Origin: Candidatus Rokubacteria bacterium GWC2_70_16
GTDB taxonomy: Bacteria > Methylomirabilota > Methylomirabilia > Rokubacteriales > CSP1-6
NCBI GenBank assembly: GCA_001788415.1
Contig: MGBV01000272.1
Location: 757-37,499 of the forward strand
Direction of reading: 5' to 3'
DNA length: 36,743 bases
Positions 23,397-32,116 of this stretch are shown in pieces (positions within the stretch are counted from its first letter, which is position 1; every line of letters starts with the position of its first letter). Both the position numbers and the translations under genes were made by a program. The notes under the pieces were generated by a model, which was given only the letters and a program-made list of their open reading frames with translations, had not been told where the DNA came from and did not search any database.

Positions 23397-24568
23397 GGGC
23401 CGAGGAGCCCTTGCCGCGCGAGGAACTCGACCAGGGCCTCGCCCGCGATCGCGTGGCCCTTCGGGGTCCAGTGGATGTCGCCGGGACGGTAGAGGTCCGC
23501 CTCGCCCTGCGCGGCGCGGGCGCGGAGCGCCGGCAGCAGGTCGAGCGCCGGGATCTCCTCCCGGGCAAGGAATCGGGCGAGCGCTCGATTGGGCCTGTCG
23601 AGGTCGTAGTCGCGACCGGCGTAATACTGCCGCCAGAACGGGGTAAACCGTTCCGGATAGACCTGGCCCTCCATCGGGAAGATCATCACCGCAAAGCGGG
23701 CGCCGGCGGCCCTCACCTCGTCTCGGAGCTGGCGGATCAGGGCTTCCGTGAGCCGCCACTGCTCCTCGGCGGTCCGATCGTCCTCCGTCAGGAAGATCGC
23801 CAGCCAGCCGCGATAGGCGGCGTCGGCCTGGAGAACCCTGGGGTTGGCCAGGTGCAGCCGAGCCAGGAGTCCCCGCGCGGCGGGCCACCGGATCAGCTTC
23901 TCCCGCACGAGGCGGAACAGGCGGGAGTGCGCGTTCAGGAGGCGCGTCGCCGGGAGCGACTCGATGTCCGAGCTGTCGAGCGCCGGCGCCTCCGACACGA
24001 GGCGCCCCTCCCGCAGGGAAAAGCGCGGTCGTCGCCGATAGCCGTCGCCGTTGTCACCGACGTCGTTCATGTAGAAGGCCAGGACGACGACGTCCGGCTC
24101 GTAGCGCCGCCCGAGCGCGCGGAACATCACCAGCTCCTGCGCCGTGCCGAACCCCGACACCCCGGCGTTGATCACCTCGTAGCGGCGTTCCGGGCGGCCG
24201 GCGTTGGCGCGGGCCTCCGCCACCTTTGGAAAGAGCGCGTCGAAGGGAACGCCGAAGTCACCGCCGAAGGAATCGGCGAGCACCAGAACGCGTCGCGCGC
24301 CGTCCGCCTTGCGGAGCGGGTATTCGCGCTCCAGCAATCCCTGCGAGTTGATCCGCACCGGGATCCGCGGCTTGCCCTCGAAGCGCCAGGCCGACTCGGA
24401 ATACCAGCCCGCCCGGTTCGGGACGTGGCGCCAGCCCAGCGCGGCGTCGGGCTCGATCATCGTGTCGGGCAGCTCGAACTGCCAGCGGGCCAGCAGCTCC
24501 CCGCCGAGGAGCGCCAGGACCACGCCGAACAGGACGAGCCCCGCCGCACGGAGCCGGCGCCCCCTCAT
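23393..24568 (-). CDS. membrane-anchored SGNH-type protein, tandem copy 1
   Basis: A 391-residue paralogue of the next gene, with the same order of parts: one membrane helix (about 9-28), WRHVPNRAGW, the nucleophile box VLVLADSFGGDFGVP (Asp99, Ser100), VINAGVSGFGTAQEL, EGQVYPERF and the C-terminal PGDIHWTPKGHAIAG carrying the Asp and His. The D-x-H-W-T motif points to the AlgX/AlgJ/AlgV side of the SGNH clan, proteins that acetylate polysaccharides in the periplasm, but no MBOAT partner (AlgI type) is in the window. ATG at 24568 overlaps the flippase stop (ATGA). Retaining both copies in frame suggests distinct positions or acceptors. Confidence 0.85.
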   Translation of the reverse strand: MRGRRLRAAGLVLFGVVLALLGGELLARWQFELPDTMIEPDAALGWRHVPNRAGWYSESAWRFEGKPRIPVRINSQGLLEREYPLRKADGARRVLVLADSFGGDFGVPFDALFPKVAEARANAGRPERRYEVINAGVSGFGTAQELVMFRALGRRYEPDVVVLAFYMNDVGDNGDGYRRRPRFSLREGRLVSEAPALDSSDIESLPATRLLNAHSRLFRLVREKLIRWPAARGLLARLHLANPRVLQADAAYRGWLAIFLTEDDRTAEEQWRLTEALIRQLRDEVRAAGARFAVMIFPMEGQVYPERFTPFWRQYYAGRDYDLDRPNRALARFLAREEIPALDLLPALRARAAQGEADLYRPGDIHWTPKGHAIAGEALVEFLARQGLLGP

Positions 24569-25971
24569 GGCGCGGCGGCGATCCGGGGGATCAGCGCGCG
24601 GACGTCCCTCACCGAGTAGACCCGCATCAGGCAGAGCAGCCCGACGTACGCCAGGGGGCCTGCGATCGGGCCCACCCCGGGCCAGCGCTGCACGAGCAGC
24701 ATGACGCCTGTCGCGAGCAGCGACCTGGCGACCAGGCTGATCGAGGGCGAGCAGGCGGCACGGCGCCAGACCACCGCCGCCGCCATCACGGCGATGGCCG
24801 CATGGGTCACCAGGCCCGCGAGGGCGGCGCCCATCGCTCCACGAAGGGGGACCAGCACGAGCAGTGCCGCCGCATTCACGACGACGGCGATCCCGTCGAG
24901 GACCATGCTGTCGCGCTGGCGCCCGATCGCGATCAGCAGGTACCCGCTGATGGTGTTGAGGAAGATCAGCGCGTACTGCCAGCCGATCACCTGCAAGATA
25001 CTCCCCGCCCCCTCGAAGGCCTCCCCGAAGACGACGCGGACGACCTCGTTCGCGCTGCCGGAGAGCACGCCGGCCGCGAGGAGGCCGAGGACGATGACGA
25101 CCTTCGTGGCCTGGCCATACAGCCGCGCCAGGGTCGGCTGGTCGCCCGAGGCCTGGGAGAGCGCGGGAAAGACGACACCCCCGAAGGCCTGCGGAAAGAA
25201 GCTCAGGATCACCCCGAACCGGGATGCGGCGGAGTAGAGCCCGAGGTCGCTCGGCCGGGCCAGCTTGGAGAGGATGACCATGTCCATCCGCCCGTAGAGG
25301 ATGCCGAAGAGGCTCGCGATGCCCAGCGGCGCCGCGAGCCGCCCCAGCCGGAGCCACGTCCTCATGTCGATCACGAAGCGAGGACGCACCTCGCGGGCGG
25401 CGAGCGCGAGCGTGACGGCGGCACGCACGATGCTGGACGCGAGCAGCGCCGCCGTCACGCCGAGGAGCCCCAGGTCGAGCGAGACGGTCGCCCAGGCGCC
25501 GGCGGCATACGCGAGCAGCCCGAGGAGCGACGCGGCCACCAGGCGCTCGTTCCGCACCGTGGCCCGGAAGACCAGGCCGAGCGTCTCGAGCGGCGGCAAC
25601 AGGAGCGAGCCCGCGTAGAGGACGATGGCCCAGAACAGCGGTCCCCGATAGCCGAGGAGCGCGGCCAGCCCCACGCAGGCCGCGAGCGAGGCGAGCCCGA
25701 GGCCGACTCTCAGGACGGTCACGGTTCCGAGGAGCCGGCCCCGGTCGGGCCCCTCGATCGCCAGCTCGCGAAGGAGGATCGTCGACATGCCGAAGTCCGA
25801 CAGCACGAGGAACGCGGGGACGAGCGTCTGGACGAGGCCGAAGTGGCCGAAGCCCTCGACGCCCAGGTAGCGGCTGACCTGGGAGATGATCGCGACGCCG
25901 ACGGCCAGGGAGACGAGGCGATCGGCGACCAGCAGGACGGTGTTGCCCGCGATGCGTGATGGCGCCGTCAC
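24565..25971 (-). CDS. polysaccharide flippase (Wzx-like, MOP superfamily)
   Basis: A 468-residue polytopic protein with about 12-14 hydrophobic helices. The N-terminus has RIAGNTVLLVADRLVSLAVG and a YLGVEGFGHFGLVQTL segment, the Y-L-G-x-x-x-F-G signature of the polysaccharide-transport branch of the MOP/MATE-like superfamily. FGILYGRMDMVILSKL and YSAASRFGVILSFFPQAFG repeat the same fold in the second half. It would move undecaprenyl-linked repeat units from the cytoplasmic to the periplasmic face. GTG at 25971 overlaps the upstream stop (GTGA). It sits between the polymerase/ligase and the SGNH genes, the usual Wzx/Wzy-dependent setting. Confidence 0.9.
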   Translation of the reverse strand: MTAPSRIAGNTVLLVADRLVSLAVGVAIISQVSRYLGVEGFGHFGLVQTLVPAFLVLSDFGMSTILLRELAIEGPDRGRLLGTVTVLRVGLGLASLAACVGLAALLGYRGPLFWAIVLYAGSLLLPPLETLGLVFRATVRNERLVAASLLGLLAYAAGAWATVSLDLGLLGVTAALLASSIVRAAVTLALAAREVRPRFVIDMRTWLRLGRLAAPLGIASLFGILYGRMDMVILSKLARPSDLGLYSAASRFGVILSFFPQAFGGVVFPALSQASGDQPTLARLYGQATKVVIVLGLLAAGVLSGSANEVVRVVFGEAFEGAGSILQVIGWQYALIFLNTISGYLLIAIGRQRDSMVLDGIAVVVNAAALLVLVPLRGAMGAALAGLVTHAAIAVMAAAVVWRRAACSPSISLVARSLLATGVMLLVQRWPGVGPIAGPLAYVGLLCLMRVYSVRDVRALIPRIAAAP

Positions 25972-28865
25972 GGGGACGAAGGACTCGCCCCGAGCCGGGC
26001 CAGGGCGGACTGCGCCCGCGCATTCCCGGGCACGAGCCTGAGCGCCTCGACATAGTGCCGCCGCGCCTCGGCCGGGTCGCCCAGGCGCTCGTGACCGTCG
26101 GCCAGGCGAAGGTGCGCGTCGGCATCCTCCGGGTTGTTCCGGACGAGGACCTCCCAGTGCGCCATGGCTTCGCCGTAGAGTCGTCGCTGGAACAGCGCAT
26201 CGGCGACGCGGCTCCGAACGCCGGCGTCGTGGGGGGACACCGCCACGCCGGTCCGGTACTCCGCAAGGGCCCGCTCCGGCTGGCCCAGGGCGTCCCAGGC
26301 GCGCCCCATGCCCACGTGCGCCTCGCCTTCCCGGGGATTCAGCCCGAGGACCTCGCGCCACGTCGCCAGTGCGCGCTCGGGAGCGGGCAGGCGCTCGTAC
26401 AGCCGGGCGAGCCCCTCGAGGAGGTGGAGCTGCCGGCCCCCCTGACCGACCCGCGCGGCAAGGGCGATCGCGTCTCGATACGCCGGCTCCGCTTCGCCGA
26501 GCCGCCCCAGGGCGACGAGCGCCCGCGCCTCGACCGTGGCCAGCTCGGGCGCCGCCCCGAGCGTCTCCCTCGCGCGCCGGACCAGGGCGAGCGCCTGCTC
26601 GGCGGAGTGATGCTGCAGCAGCGCGCTCGCGTGCGCCGCCTGCGCCTGGATCAGCGCCCCCGCGCGCCCGGTCCGCGCGGCCGCGCTCGTGCCGTCCTCG
26701 AAGGCCGCCATCGCCGCGCGCCACAGCTCCTGCGAGCGCGCGGGCTCGGTCCCCTCCAGACGGAGGCTCAACCGGTTGAGAAACCCCGCGAGGTCGATCC
26801 GGCTGGACGGCCCATCGGGGAGGAGGCGGACGAGCTGCCGGTAGTCTGCCGAGACCTCGAGGGCGAGTCCGGCGAGCTCCGGAATGAGGGTCGCCTGGAT
26901 GCCGAGGGCCCGGCGGGCCGCCGAGTAGCCGACCTCCAGCAGCGCCTCGCGCTCTCGTGCTCCATCGCTGCCGAAGCCGCCCGCGCGCCGTAGCGCCCAG
27001 AGCGCCAGGAGGCGCGGCGGGTACGGATTGCGCGGCTCGATCGCCATCGCGGAGCGGAACAGCAGGAGCGGGTCCGGACGCCCGGCCTCCGCGCCCGGAG
27101 GTGTCGCGTCCATGACGCCGCGCAGCCACGCCAGCCGGGCCCTCGGCAGCGCTCGCCACGGGTCCAGGCGGATCGCCTCCTCGTACTGGCGAGCCGCGCG
27201 CTCCAGCCAGCTCCGGGCTTCGTCGCCCGTGCCGTCCTGGACGTGGCGATAGCCACGCTGCGCGTACATCTCCGCGAGCCTGAGCGGGTACCTCGCACGC
27301 GCCGGGTCGAGGGCACGGCTCGCGAGCAGACGCGACTCGTCGCCGGGGGGCGCCGTCAGGATCGCCTCGTCGGCGACGTCTTCCGTCCCATCCAGCCGCT
27401 CGGCCAGGGCTTCGCGCCCGGCTGCGGCCGCGGCAAGGCCCAGGAGCGCCGCCCCGGCGAGGGCGAGCACGGCGCGCCCCCGCCACGTCAGGGCAGTGTG
27501 CGACTCGCGGATCGCGCCGCCGCCCAGGGCCGACGGCAGCAGCCCCGCGGCGACCACGGCGAACACGGCGTTGGCGGGCGTCCGCAGCGGGAAGTCGGTC
27601 AGGCTGTGGAGGAACAGGACCAGGAGTGCTGCGAGGATCCCCCACCCGACGGCCTTGCCGAAGCGATCCGTCTCGGACATCGGCCGCGCCACCCAGCCGA
27701 CAATCCGGCACACCGCCACCGCCGTGATGACGAGGCCGACCACGCCCACCGTGGCCAGCACCTCCAGCAACTCGTTGTGCGCCGCGTTCTGGAACAGCCC
27801 CGGGGCGAGGCTCGCCTGCTGGAAGTGGGGAAAGACGGCGCGGTAGGTCCCGAGTCCTGTCCCGAACACGGGCGCCGCCGAGACCATCTGTAGCGTAGCC
27901 TCCCAGGCGGCCAGGCGCCCTTCCTGCGTCGGCTGGTCGAGGAGAATGACGAGACGCTCCCGCACCTGTGGAGTCATCCAGACGCCGAGCCCGCTCGCCC
28001 CCAGCCAGGCTCCGGCCAGGCCCAAGCCCCAGGCGCGGCCGCGCAGGGAGCCCACGAGTCCCGCCAGGAGCACGCCCAGGCCGAGCGCGGCGCTCGCCAC
28101 GCCCGCCCGAGACCGCGTGAGCACGAGGGCGACGACGAAGAGCGCCGTCATCGTGGCGAGCGCCAGACCGACCAGCCAGGCGACGACGGTGCCGCCGCGA
28201 GCCGCTTCGAGCTGCCGCCGCTCGCCCGAGACCACCCAGCCGATCAGCGCGCCGGTGGCGATGGACGCGGACATGCCGAGGAACGTCGCGAAGTGGTTGG
28301 CGTTGATGAACGTCCCGAAGAGCCGCGAGGGATAGTAGCGGTTGACGTAGCCGAAGATGCTCGCGTTCCCCGCGGCGTGCTGTACGAGGCCATAGACCGT
28401 CGGCAGCGCGGCGCTTCCGACGAGCAGCAGGACGCCGTGGCGAAGGTAACGACGGCGGGCCGCCTGGACGGTGATGAACAGCAGCACGCCGTACGCGAGC
28501 ACCTGGACGAGCGCCGACCTGGTCATCCAGGGCGAGGTCGTCGAGATCCGCGTCGGAGCGAGCTGCGGAAGCGCCAGCGGGTCCTGAGCTCCGCCGAGCC
28601 CAAGAACCGCGGCGAGCCACTGGGCGAGGCCCAGCGAGCCGAGCAGCGCCAGAGGAAGGTGCCACGGATGGGCCCGGACGACCAGCCGCCCTCTAACGAC
28701 ACCCCCGACCACCCAGACCGCCCCCAGCGCGAAGACCGCGAGCTGCAGCAGCCCGGCGAACGGGTTGCGCGCCGCTCCGAGCGGGAGTGGCGCGAGGAGG
28801 ACGACGGTCGCCAGGCCGAGAAGGAGAATCGCGTGCCGCGCGTCGCTACGAGCCTCGCCCGACAG
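25968..28865 (-). CDS. O-antigen ligase/polymerase with C-terminal TPR domain
   Basis: A protein of about 965 residues. Residues 1 to about 480 form a polytopic O-antigen ligase-like domain: FGTFINANHFATFLGM is the F-x-N-x-N-H-F motif, LTRSRAGVASAALG and VFGTGLGTYRAVFP follow, then QNAAHNELLEVLATVGVVG with the conserved histidine. Residues from about 520 on form tetratricopeptide repeats, best seen near the end (EGEAHVGMGRAWDALG, DADAHLRLADGHERLG). The TPR part would face the periplasm and bind partners. Start is uncertain: the frame has no ATG, GTG or TTG after entering from inside the Wzc gene, and CTG at 28865 (preceded by GGGGA) is the best candidate, overlapping Wzc by 20 bases. It shares the operon with a second ligase-family protein at 5776. 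Confidence 0.85.
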   Translation of the reverse strand: MSGEARSDARHAILLLGLATVVLLAPLPLGAARNPFAGLLQLAVFALGAVWVVGGVVRGRLVVRAHPWHLPLALLGSLGLAQWLAAVLGLGGAQDPLALPQLAPTRISTTSPWMTRSALVQVLAYGVLLFITVQAARRRYLRHGVLLLVGSAALPTVYGLVQHAAGNASIFGYVNRYYPSRLFGTFINANHFATFLGMSASIATGALIGWVVSGERRQLEAARGGTVVAWLVGLALATMTALFVVALVLTRSRAGVASAALGLGVLLAGLVGSLRGRAWGLGLAGAWLGASGLGVWMTPQVRERLVILLDQPTQEGRLAAWEATLQMVSAAPVFGTGLGTYRAVFPHFQQASLAPGLFQNAAHNELLEVLATVGVVGLVITAVAVCRIVGWVARPMSETDRFGKAVGWGILAALLVLFLHSLTDFPLRTPANAVFAVVAAGLLPSALGGGAIRESHTALTWRGRAVLALAGAALLGLAAAAAGREALAERLDGTEDVADEAILTAPPGDESRLLASRALDPARARYPLRLAEMYAQRGYRHVQDGTGDEARSWLERAARQYEEAIRLDPWRALPRARLAWLRGVMDATPPGAEAGRPDPLLLFRSAMAIEPRNPYPPRLLALWALRRAGGFGSDGAREREALLEVGYSAARRALGIQATLIPELAGLALEVSADYRQLVRLLPDGPSSRIDLAGFLNRLSLRLEGTEPARSQELWRAAMAAFEDGTSAAARTGRAGALIQAQAAHASALLQHHSAEQALALVRRARETLGAAPELATVEARALVALGRLGEAEPAYRDAIALAARVGQGGRQLHLLEGLARLYERLPAPERALATWREVLGLNPREGEAHVGMGRAWDALGQPERALAEYRTGVAVSPHDAGVRSRVADALFQRRLYGEAMAHWEVLVRNNPEDADAHLRLADGHERLGDPAEARRHYVEALRLVPGNARAQSALARLGASPSSP

Positions 28866-30960
28866 TCTGATTCCCCGCCCGCCCGCGGGAGGTCCGCTTC
28901 CGCGGCGCGCCGTAGTAGTAAGAGTAGTGCTTGTCGTCCCGGGGCGTGTACCCGTCGTACACGAACCCGAGGACCGGGACACGAATCCGATCGAGCTGCC
29001 CGACCATCTTCCGGAGCCGCCACTGGGAGCCGTGGCCATGGCGCACCACGAGGACGATGCCTTCCGTCAGGGGAGCGAGCGCCATGGAATCGGCCACGAG
29101 CGTGATCGGAGGGGAGTCGAACAGGATCAGATCGAACTCTTCCGCCAGCGCGTCGAGCTGCGCGCTGAAGTACGCGGACTTGATCAACGCCAGCGGGCTC
29201 CCGGTGACGCGACCCACCGGGAGCAGCGACAGGCCGGGCACCGCCGTCGGCCGCACGGCTTCACCGAGCGGGGTGCCGCGGCGCGCGGCCTCGCCGATGT
29301 CGGAGGGCGTGCGGACGCCGAAGAACCTGTCGAGCGTGGGATGCCGCAGGTCGGTGTCGACGAGGAGGACACGGGTGCCGAGGCGCGCGAGGGTGACCGC
29401 GAGGTTCGCCGCGATCGTCGACTTGCCTTCCTGGGGGGTGGCGCTGGTCACGAGAATGCGCCGCGGGAGGGATCCATTGCTGTCGCTGCGCAGCGCGACG
29501 CCGATGAGATTCAACGACTCGACGGCCCGGGTGTCCGCCCCGTCGGTCTCGACCAGTCGATGCCGCGCCTTGTCCGGCGCGTCCTTGAGGGCGCTGGGGC
29601 TGACGGCCTGGAGGACCGGCACGGTGCCCAGGAGCGGGGCGCCGAGGAGCTGGGCCACGTCGTCCGGGTTCTGCACGGAGTCCTCGGCGAACTCCAGGAC
29701 GAAGGCGATCACCAGGCCGCCGACGAGGCCGGCCAGCAACCCCATCAGCAGATTCTGCAGCCGCCGGGGACGGATCGGAAACGTGGGCACCGTCGCCGCC
29801 TCGGCCACCCGGACCGTGTTGGTGTTCAGCTCGCTGCTGAGGCCCGTCTCCCGCAGGCGCTTGATCAGGAAGTCCAGCATGTCCCGACCGACCGTCGCCT
29901 CGCGCTGCAGCACGTTGAACTGGACTTCCTTCCTGGCGAGATCCTGCGTCTCTTTCTTGTAGCGCTCGAAGGCCTGGAGCATCGCGGCTTCCCGGGCCTT
30001 CTGGATCTTGTACTGTCCCTCGAGCGCCTGGAAGACGCGGCCATGCTCGGTCTTCAAACGAGCGCGGATGTCGTCGAGCTGGGCGCGCGCGCGGACGACG
30101 GCGGGATGCTTGTCCTTGTACGTCTTCAGGAGGTTGTTCAGCTCCGTCTGCGCAGCCGCTTCCTGCGCGCGGAGGCCGGCCAGCGCCTCGCTCTTCGCCT
30201 CGAGGGCCGCGGAGTTGGGGCCGCCCTCCCGGACGGTCCTGAGCTGGGCCTCCAGCTCCAGGCGCCTCGTCTGGGCATCGACGTACGCCGCGTGGAAATC
30301 GGACATCTTGCTGGCCGCCGCGTTCGCACGCTGGGGCAGCAGGATCAGCTGGTGCTCCTCCTTGTAGCGCCCGAGGGCCATCTCCGCCCGGTTGAGGCTG
30401 TCCTTCATGTTCTTCACTTCGTTCGTCAGGTACTCGTAGGCGTTGCGACTGCCCTCGAGGCGCAGGTCGGAGACGTGTCTGACGAACCCGTTCGCGATGG
30501 CGTTGGCGAGATCGGCCGCAAAGACCGGGTCGCCGTCCTCCACCCTGATGTCGACCAGCCGGGTCCCCCGCACGACCTCGACCTTGACGCCGCCGAGCAC
30601 GGCCTTCGCCGGATCGGGGGCGCCGGCCAGCCCCGGCCGTCGCGTCGCCAGCTGCAGCCCGTCGATGGCCCGCTGGATCACCGGGCGGCTCCGGATCAGC
30701 TCAAACTGCGTCTCGTAGAAGTTGGTCATGTCCGGGCGGTCGATCTCGATCTGCTGGAGGGGGTCGATGCGATACCGGTCGACGAGCACCCGGGCGCTCG
30801 CGAGGTACACGGGCTCCTGCATGGCCGTCGCGATGGCGACGACCGCGACGACGAGCAGCGTCACGGCGAGGACGAGACGGCGTCGCTTGCGGAGCACATC
30901 GAGATAGTCCGCGAACGAGGAAAACCTGTGTGTCGCCCCGCCGGCTCTTCCCTGGCTCAT
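28846..30960 (-). CDS. Wzc-like polysaccharide copolymerase and tyrosine autokinase
   Basis: A 704-residue BY-kinase. An N-terminal Wzz domain starts SSFADYLDVLRKRRRL, has a first membrane helix at about 29-47, a periplasmic coiled-coil region (about 200-400), and a second membrane helix (about 440-460) after FPIRPRRLQN. The cytoplasmic kinase has Walker A TPQEGKST (Lys513), Walker A' VLLVDTDLRHP (531-541), Walker B LILFDSPP (611-618) and a C-terminal tyrosine cluster HYSYYYG (679-685). It controls chain length and export with the Wza protein; cycling phosphorylation of the tyrosines usually sets its assembly state. ATG at 30960 is preceded by GGCGGAA and lies 22 bases after the Wza stop. No cognate phosphatase (Wzb type) is in the window. 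Confidence 0.93.
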   Translation of the reverse strand: MSQGRAGGATHRFSSFADYLDVLRKRRRLVLAVTLLVVAVVAIATAMQEPVYLASARVLVDRYRIDPLQQIEIDRPDMTNFYETQFELIRSRPVIQRAIDGLQLATRRPGLAGAPDPAKAVLGGVKVEVVRGTRLVDIRVEDGDPVFAADLANAIANGFVRHVSDLRLEGSRNAYEYLTNEVKNMKDSLNRAEMALGRYKEEHQLILLPQRANAAASKMSDFHAAYVDAQTRRLELEAQLRTVREGGPNSAALEAKSEALAGLRAQEAAAQTELNNLLKTYKDKHPAVVRARAQLDDIRARLKTEHGRVFQALEGQYKIQKAREAAMLQAFERYKKETQDLARKEVQFNVLQREATVGRDMLDFLIKRLRETGLSSELNTNTVRVAEAATVPTFPIRPRRLQNLLMGLLAGLVGGLVIAFVLEFAEDSVQNPDDVAQLLGAPLLGTVPVLQAVSPSALKDAPDKARHRLVETDGADTRAVESLNLIGVALRSDSNGSLPRRILVTSATPQEGKSTIAANLAVTLARLGTRVLLVDTDLRHPTLDRFFGVRTPSDIGEAARRGTPLGEAVRPTAVPGLSLLPVGRVTGSPLALIKSAYFSAQLDALAEEFDLILFDSPPITLVADSMALAPLTEGIVLVVRHGHGSQWRLRKMVGQLDRIRVPVLGFVYDGYTPRDDKHYSYYYGAPRKRTSRGRAGNQTVGRGS

Positions 30961-30982
30961 TTCCGCCTCTGCGACCCCGCGC

Positions 30983-32116
30983 TCAGAAGAACGACTCCGG
31001 AACCACGATGATGTCGTCCTCGTGGAGCGGGATCGCCTTGTCCCGCTGACCCCGCTTGATGATGTCGTCCATGTCGACGTAGATCGTCTCCTGCCCCTTC
31101 TTCGTCGTGCGAATGACCTTCGTCCGCCCCGGCGCCGCCCGCTCCGTGAACCCACCGGCGATGCTGATGGCTTCCAGGATCGTCAGCCCGCCCTCGAGCG
31201 AGTAGGTGCCGGGGTTCCTGACCGCCCCCATCACGAAGTACGCGTTCCCGCGGGGCACGACGACGGTGTCCTCCTCCCGGACCCGGAAATTCCGACCCGG
31301 GGGCACCGCGCCCGAGAGATCGACGACGCGGCGCTCCTCCTTCCCGTCGGGAAGCGTCCGCACGACCTGCACGCCTTTGCGCGACGCCTTGGGCGTGAAG
31401 CCGCCCGCCGCCGCGATGATCTCCAGGATCGAGGTGTCCTCCTTCTCGAGGCCCTGGGCGCCCGGGCGCCCGACCTCCCCGAGCACGAGCACCGACAGCA
31501 GCCGGGAGACCACCACCGTATCGCCGTCCTGGAGCAGGAAGTCGCCGGGCGTGCCCGCCGCCTGCAGCCCGTCCACGCGGAATCGCCACGTGTCCCTCTC
31601 GGTCGCGTTGCCGTCCGCGGCGGGCCCCGGCGCCTTCCGCGGACGGATGACGCTGACCTGCTTGGTCACGCTGCCCGCGAAGGCGCCGGCCTGCGTCACG
31701 ATGTCGAGCAGGGTCGTCCGCCCGCTCAGCGGGTACGGACCGGGACGCGCCACCTCGCCGAGCACGAGCACCTTCTTGCTGCGGTACTCGACGACGGTGA
31801 CGCTGACCTGGGGGTTGACCAGATAGTCCCTGGCCAGCAGCTTGGTGATGGTCTCGGCGACCTCCACCTCGGTCAGCCCGACGCTCCGCACGCTCCCGAT
31901 GAAGGGGAAGTTGATCGTGCCGTCGTCCGAGACGTCGTAGTTCCGCGAGAGGTCGGCCTGGCCGTAGACGTTGATCCTGAGGACGTCGCGCGGCCCGATG
32001 ACGTAGCTCGAGGCCAGCGCCGGGAGGGGCGCGAAGCCGAGCGCCAGCAGCGCAACGACCGCTCCGAGGCCCGCCACGCGCGCCGCGAGTCTCGACCTAG
32101 AACGATACGCCGACAC
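30983..32116 (-). CDS. Wza-like outer-membrane polysaccharide export protein with SLBB domains
   Basis: A 377-residue periplasmic/outer-membrane protein. A signal peptide with basic head (AYRSRSRLAARV), hydrophobic core and PALA-SS cleavage site is followed by the polysaccharide-export domain SYVIGPRDVLRINVYGQ (about 37-115). Three SLBB units each begin with a V-L-G/M-G-x-V-x-x-P-G strand (near 122, 212 and 300). It would form the ring through which the chain leaves. Classical Wza is a lipoprotein; here no lipobox cysteine follows the signal, so anchoring must differ. GTG at 32116 is preferred because it supplies the positive head of the signal; it overlaps the barrel gene by 20 bases. GTG at 32077 is the alternative. 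Confidence 0.88.
   Translation of the reverse strand: MSAYRSRSRLAARVAGLGAVVALLALGFAPLPALASSYVIGPRDVLRINVYGQADLSRNYDVSDDGTINFPFIGSVRSVGLTEVEVAETITKLLARDYLVNPQVSVTVVEYRSKKVLVLGEVARPGPYPLSGRTTLLDIVTQAGAFAGSVTKQVSVIRPRKAPGPAADGNATERDTWRFRVDGLQAAGTPGDFLLQDGDTVVVSRLLSVLVLGEVGRPGAQGLEKEDTSILEIIAAAGGFTPKASRKGVQVVRTLPDGKEERRVVDLSGAVPPGRNFRVREEDTVVVPRGNAYFVMGAVRNPGTYSLEGGLTILEAISIAGGFTERAAPGRTKVIRTTKKGQETIYVDMDDIIKRGQRDKAIPLHEDDIIVVPESFF

Noticed and set aside
24565-28665. Apparent 1366-residue minus-strand protein ending in the flippase
   Set aside because: Only the last 468 residues are real; the remainder is the out-of-frame shadow of the ligase-TPR gene. The flippase starts at GTG 25971.
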